A stretch of DNA of 46,449 bases from Alicyclobacillus tolerans (GTDB lineage: Bacteria; Bacillota; Bacilli; Alicyclobacillales; Alicyclobacillaceae): positions 1 to 46,449 of the forward strand of contig NZ_FRAF01000025.1 of assembly GCF_900142255.1 (NCBI RefSeq), read 5' to 3'. Shown piece after piece: positions 44,838-46,449 of the stretch; the first letter of the stretch is position 1, and the number at the start of each line of letters is the position of its first letter. The notes under the pieces are model-generated. The model did no database searches. It had not been told where the DNA came from and saw only the letters and a program-made list of their open reading frames with translations. The translations under genes were made by a program, and so were the position numbers.

Positions 44838-45710
44838 GTGCAAAAACGAATCTGGGGACTGACTGCGTCTATGCTTGCATTGACGTGTTTGACGGTGACC
44901 GGGTGTGGGATAAATTCTGGTGCAGCAAATTCTTTACAATATAAGTCTATTCATAGTCCACAAACTATAAAAACTACATCACAAGTCAAGATTACCTCCA
45001 ACAAAACACGAAAAACTTACACTGATACAATTTCCAAGTATAACAAAACCCATTTTCAAACGTTAAGAAATTCAATCAGTCAAGCAAAAAATGTGGAGAC
45101 GGCTCATCTTCAATTAAAGCATAATCTTATGACTATTCACAATAACCAATCTACTATAGCAACATCTGTTACTATACAGAATTCATCTCAGCCCTATGTT
45201 ACTGTTCCTATTCCCGCGAAAAGGAAGTGGTTTTATCTATATATAAATATTACTCCAAATACTTACAAACATTTTGTTTCTCAGTTTGGAAGAAATATTT
45301 TTGAGTGGAATTATCCTAAATGGGGGGAACCTATTTCCAGTGTAGCTAAAAAAGGAGTTTATCGTCCTTTAAGAATCAATAATTTAAGCTCGAGATACAA
45401 GCTTTTTACTCCATCGAAACAATCTCCTTATACAGCTTGGGATACACCCATAGGAGATATTATGGTGCTCCCTGCTAAAAAGGGGTATTATGAAATTATT
45501 TTTTCCGGAATAGTGAATTCAGACATTCATATCATAAATAACAAGACAAACTCACCAGCATTATACATTGTTAATCGCTCTTTAGCAGGCTCCGGAATTG
45601 AAACCTTTATTGTGAAATCTGGGGTTATGTATAAAGAGGCACTCAGTGGTGGTGGACTAATGAATAATGAAATTATTCACGTTTATCATTTTGAAATTAA
45701 ACCATCATAG
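44838..45710 (+). CDS. Lipoprotein of unknown function, AT-rich
   Basis: A 290-residue precursor starting at GTG 44838 behind AGGGGTGG. The signal VQKRIWGLTASMLALTCLTV ends in the lipobox VTGC. The upstream in-frame stretch to 44754 is rejected, as it would bury the signal. The mature part begins with a Ser/Thr/Lys/Gln-rich linker (about 30-110) and continues into a beta-rich region with many Tyr, Asn and Ile residues. I recognise no domain. Base composition is clearly more AT-rich than the housekeeping genes, suggesting recent acquisition. It converges on the glycoside-hydrolase-like gene with a shared terminator. Confidence 0.72.
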   Translation: MQKRIWGLTASMLALTCLTVTGCGINSGAANSLQYKSIHSPQTIKTTSQVKITSNKTRKTYTDTISKYNKTHFQTLRNSISQAKNVETAHLQLKHNLMTIHNNQSTIATSVTIQNSSQPYVTVPIPAKRKWFYLYINITPNTYKHFVSQFGRNIFEWNYPKWGEPISSVAKKGVYRPLRINNLSSRYKLFTPSKQSPYTAWDTPIGDIMVLPAKKGYYEIIFSGIVNSDIHIINNKTNSPALYIVNRSLAGSGIETFIVKSGVMYKEALSGGGLMNNEIIHVYHFEIKPS

Positions 45711-45735
45711 GTCAAGACGGCCTATGATGGTTTAA
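45697..45735. terminator. Perfect 15-bp bidirectional terminator
   Basis: TTAAACCATCATAGG (45697-45711) and its exact complement CCTATGATGGTTTAA (45721-45735) surround a 9-base loop. The AAA/TTT ends supply U-tracts in both directions. The stop codon of the lipoprotein gene is inside the stem, and the stop of the convergent gene lies 5 bases beyond. Confidence 0.8.
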
Positions 45736-45739
45736 CCAT

Positions 45740-46387
45740 CTACTCTGGTAACATCGTTGCAAAATCACGATCGTATCCACAATTGCTCCCACTGAATTGC
45801 CATATCGTCGGTGAAATAGCTCCAAATGAAGTGGTTGTTATAGTTGTCGGACACGCATCGCAAGCTACACTCCAATCGGCAATCCATTCAATATCAGCCG
45901 GTGAGGCCGCTGCATCTCCCATGATTGAACTCCACTCACCAGGCGAACTATAAACACCAACACTTGTCCCACTAAAGGATTTACAGTACTCAATAAAACC
46001 AAGATATACATAGTAATTCAATCTGTAACTATTACTTGTACCGTCTAACAGCCATCCACCTTCGTCGTTATATCCCTGTTCAATGTCTGCAAATAATGTT
46101 ACACCTCCAACATAAGTATTATTTACCCAAGCATTTGTGTACTCTTGAGCCTGTAACTGTCCCCAATTTTCTGCATCAGAGTCAGAGTATTCAGCAGAAT
46201 AGTTTGGATCGTTTTGTGGACCATTGACATACCAATACGACCATGTTCTACTTGTACCTACACTATCTGCGGCGGACGTATTAAAATTTTCCATGCTAGA
46301 TGTCGTTCCATAACCTATTTGCCCAATATAGAAACTTACTCCACAGGGACTGGTTGAAGTATTGGTATCTACTCCATAGTAAGCCAT
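45740..46387 (-). CDS. DUF1906/GH25-like glycoside-hydrolase-type TIM-barrel protein
   Basis: A 215-residue protein starting MAYYGVDTNTS, with VTLFADIEQGYN, VGVYSSPGEWSSI, IEWIADWSVAC, ISPTIWQFSGSNCGYDRDFA. This beta-strand pattern (GVD ... DIE ... GVYS ... WIADW ... WQF ... DRDF) is that of the DUF1906 / Rv2525c-like and GH25-like barrels that act on, or derive from enzymes acting on, peptidoglycan. There is no signal peptide, so export or a cytoplasmic role is unexplained. It is rich in Ser, Thr and Tyr and poor in Lys, unlike its neighbours. The ATG follows a strong GGAGGAGAT. Confidence 0.68.
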   Translation of the reverse strand: MAYYGVDTNTSTSPCGVSFYIGQIGYGTTSSMENFNTSAADSVGTSRTWSYWYVNGPQNDPNYSAEYSDSDAENWGQLQAQEYTNAWVNNTYVGGVTLFADIEQGYNDEGGWLLDGTSNSYRLNYYVYLGFIEYCKSFSGTSVGVYSSPGEWSSIMGDAAASPADIEWIADWSVACDACPTTITTTSFGAISPTIWQFSGSNCGYDRDFATMLPE

Positions 46388-46413
46388 TTAAATCTCCTCC
46401 AAGTTTATGAATT

Positions 46414-46430
46414 CCACCCGGCCGGAGTGG
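46414..46430. promoter_or_regulatory. CCAC-CCGGCCGG-A-GTGG palindrome
   Basis: A near-perfect 17-base palindrome 27 bases upstream of the glycoside-hydrolase-like start codon. The symmetric core with no loop favours a protein-binding site over a hairpin. It is GC-rich within an AT-rich segment. Its upstream side is outside the window. Confidence 0.25.
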
Positions 46431-46449
46431 TGAGGGGCTTTCGTTTTGC

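Noticed and set aside
44838-45710. The lipoprotein as the missing PstS of the nearby transporter
   Set aside because: It lacks the periplasmic-binding-protein pattern of PstS, is compositionally different and is separated by unrelated genes.

Overview
The window looks like chromosomal DNA of a moderate-GC Gram-positive Bacilli-type organism. The evidence is a cggR-gapA pair with a recognisable CggR operator, a qoxABCD menaquinol oxidase operon, Bacillus-type ctaA/ctaB, a LipL-like octanoyltransferase, a type I pantothenate kinase and mostly AGGAGG-type ribosome binding sites with frequent GTG/TTG starts. Placement near Alicyclobacillaceae-like lineages is a guess from gene content, not a demonstrated fact. 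No rRNA, tRNA or CRISPR array was seen.

Layout. 1-397: insertion sequence debris, an IS3-type left end abutting an IS21-like terminal segment. 548-1789: MFS transporter (-). 2079-4049: OmpR-type regulator and a HAMP-less kinase (+). 4003-7949: a compact minus-strand operon encoding LysR regulator, response regulator, histidine kinase and a LipL-like acyltransferase. 8052-10294: purA and a stress-type SDR oxidoreductase (+). 10362-11561: acyl-CoA dehydrogenase (-). 11724-13822: cggR-gapA (-) with its operator and terminator. 13955-14864: Nudix hydrolase and a PsiE-like membrane protein (-). 15021-17845: a two-gene plus-strand operon of a duplicated thymidylate-kinase-like protein and a Ppx/GppA exopolyphosphatase. 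17872-18825: coaA. 18923-19954: L,D-transpeptidase. 20013-26060: ctaA, ctaB and qoxDCBA, which together make and supply haem A to an aa3-type menaquinol oxidase. 26616-28163: rocA-type dehydrogenase (+).

28297-40751 is a long minus-strand block. In transcription order it holds a small membrane protein, asnB with a structured 5' leader, a C39-like peptidase, a two-component pair, a CPA2 cation/proton antiporter, the Leloir genes galT (broken by an in-frame amber codon), galK and galE, and a GGDEF-EAL cyclic-di-GMP protein.

40856-43157 is an unusual Pst-like ABC transporter. The ATPase gene is on the plus strand and converges on the two permease genes; no binding-protein gene is present and the ATPase carries altered Q-loop and signature residues. 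43182-46449 is accessory in character: a YdjM-like membrane hydrolase, a truncated DEDDh exonuclease, an AT-rich lipoprotein gene and a convergent glycoside-hydrolase-like (DUF1906/GH25-like) gene separated by a 15-bp perfect inverted repeat.

The most promising unexplained items are the nested inverted-repeat leader of asnB (40244-40370), the tandem kinase/pseudokinase fused protein coupled to exopolyphosphatase, the split Pst-like transporter, and galT interrupted by a single stop codon with both halves otherwise intact.
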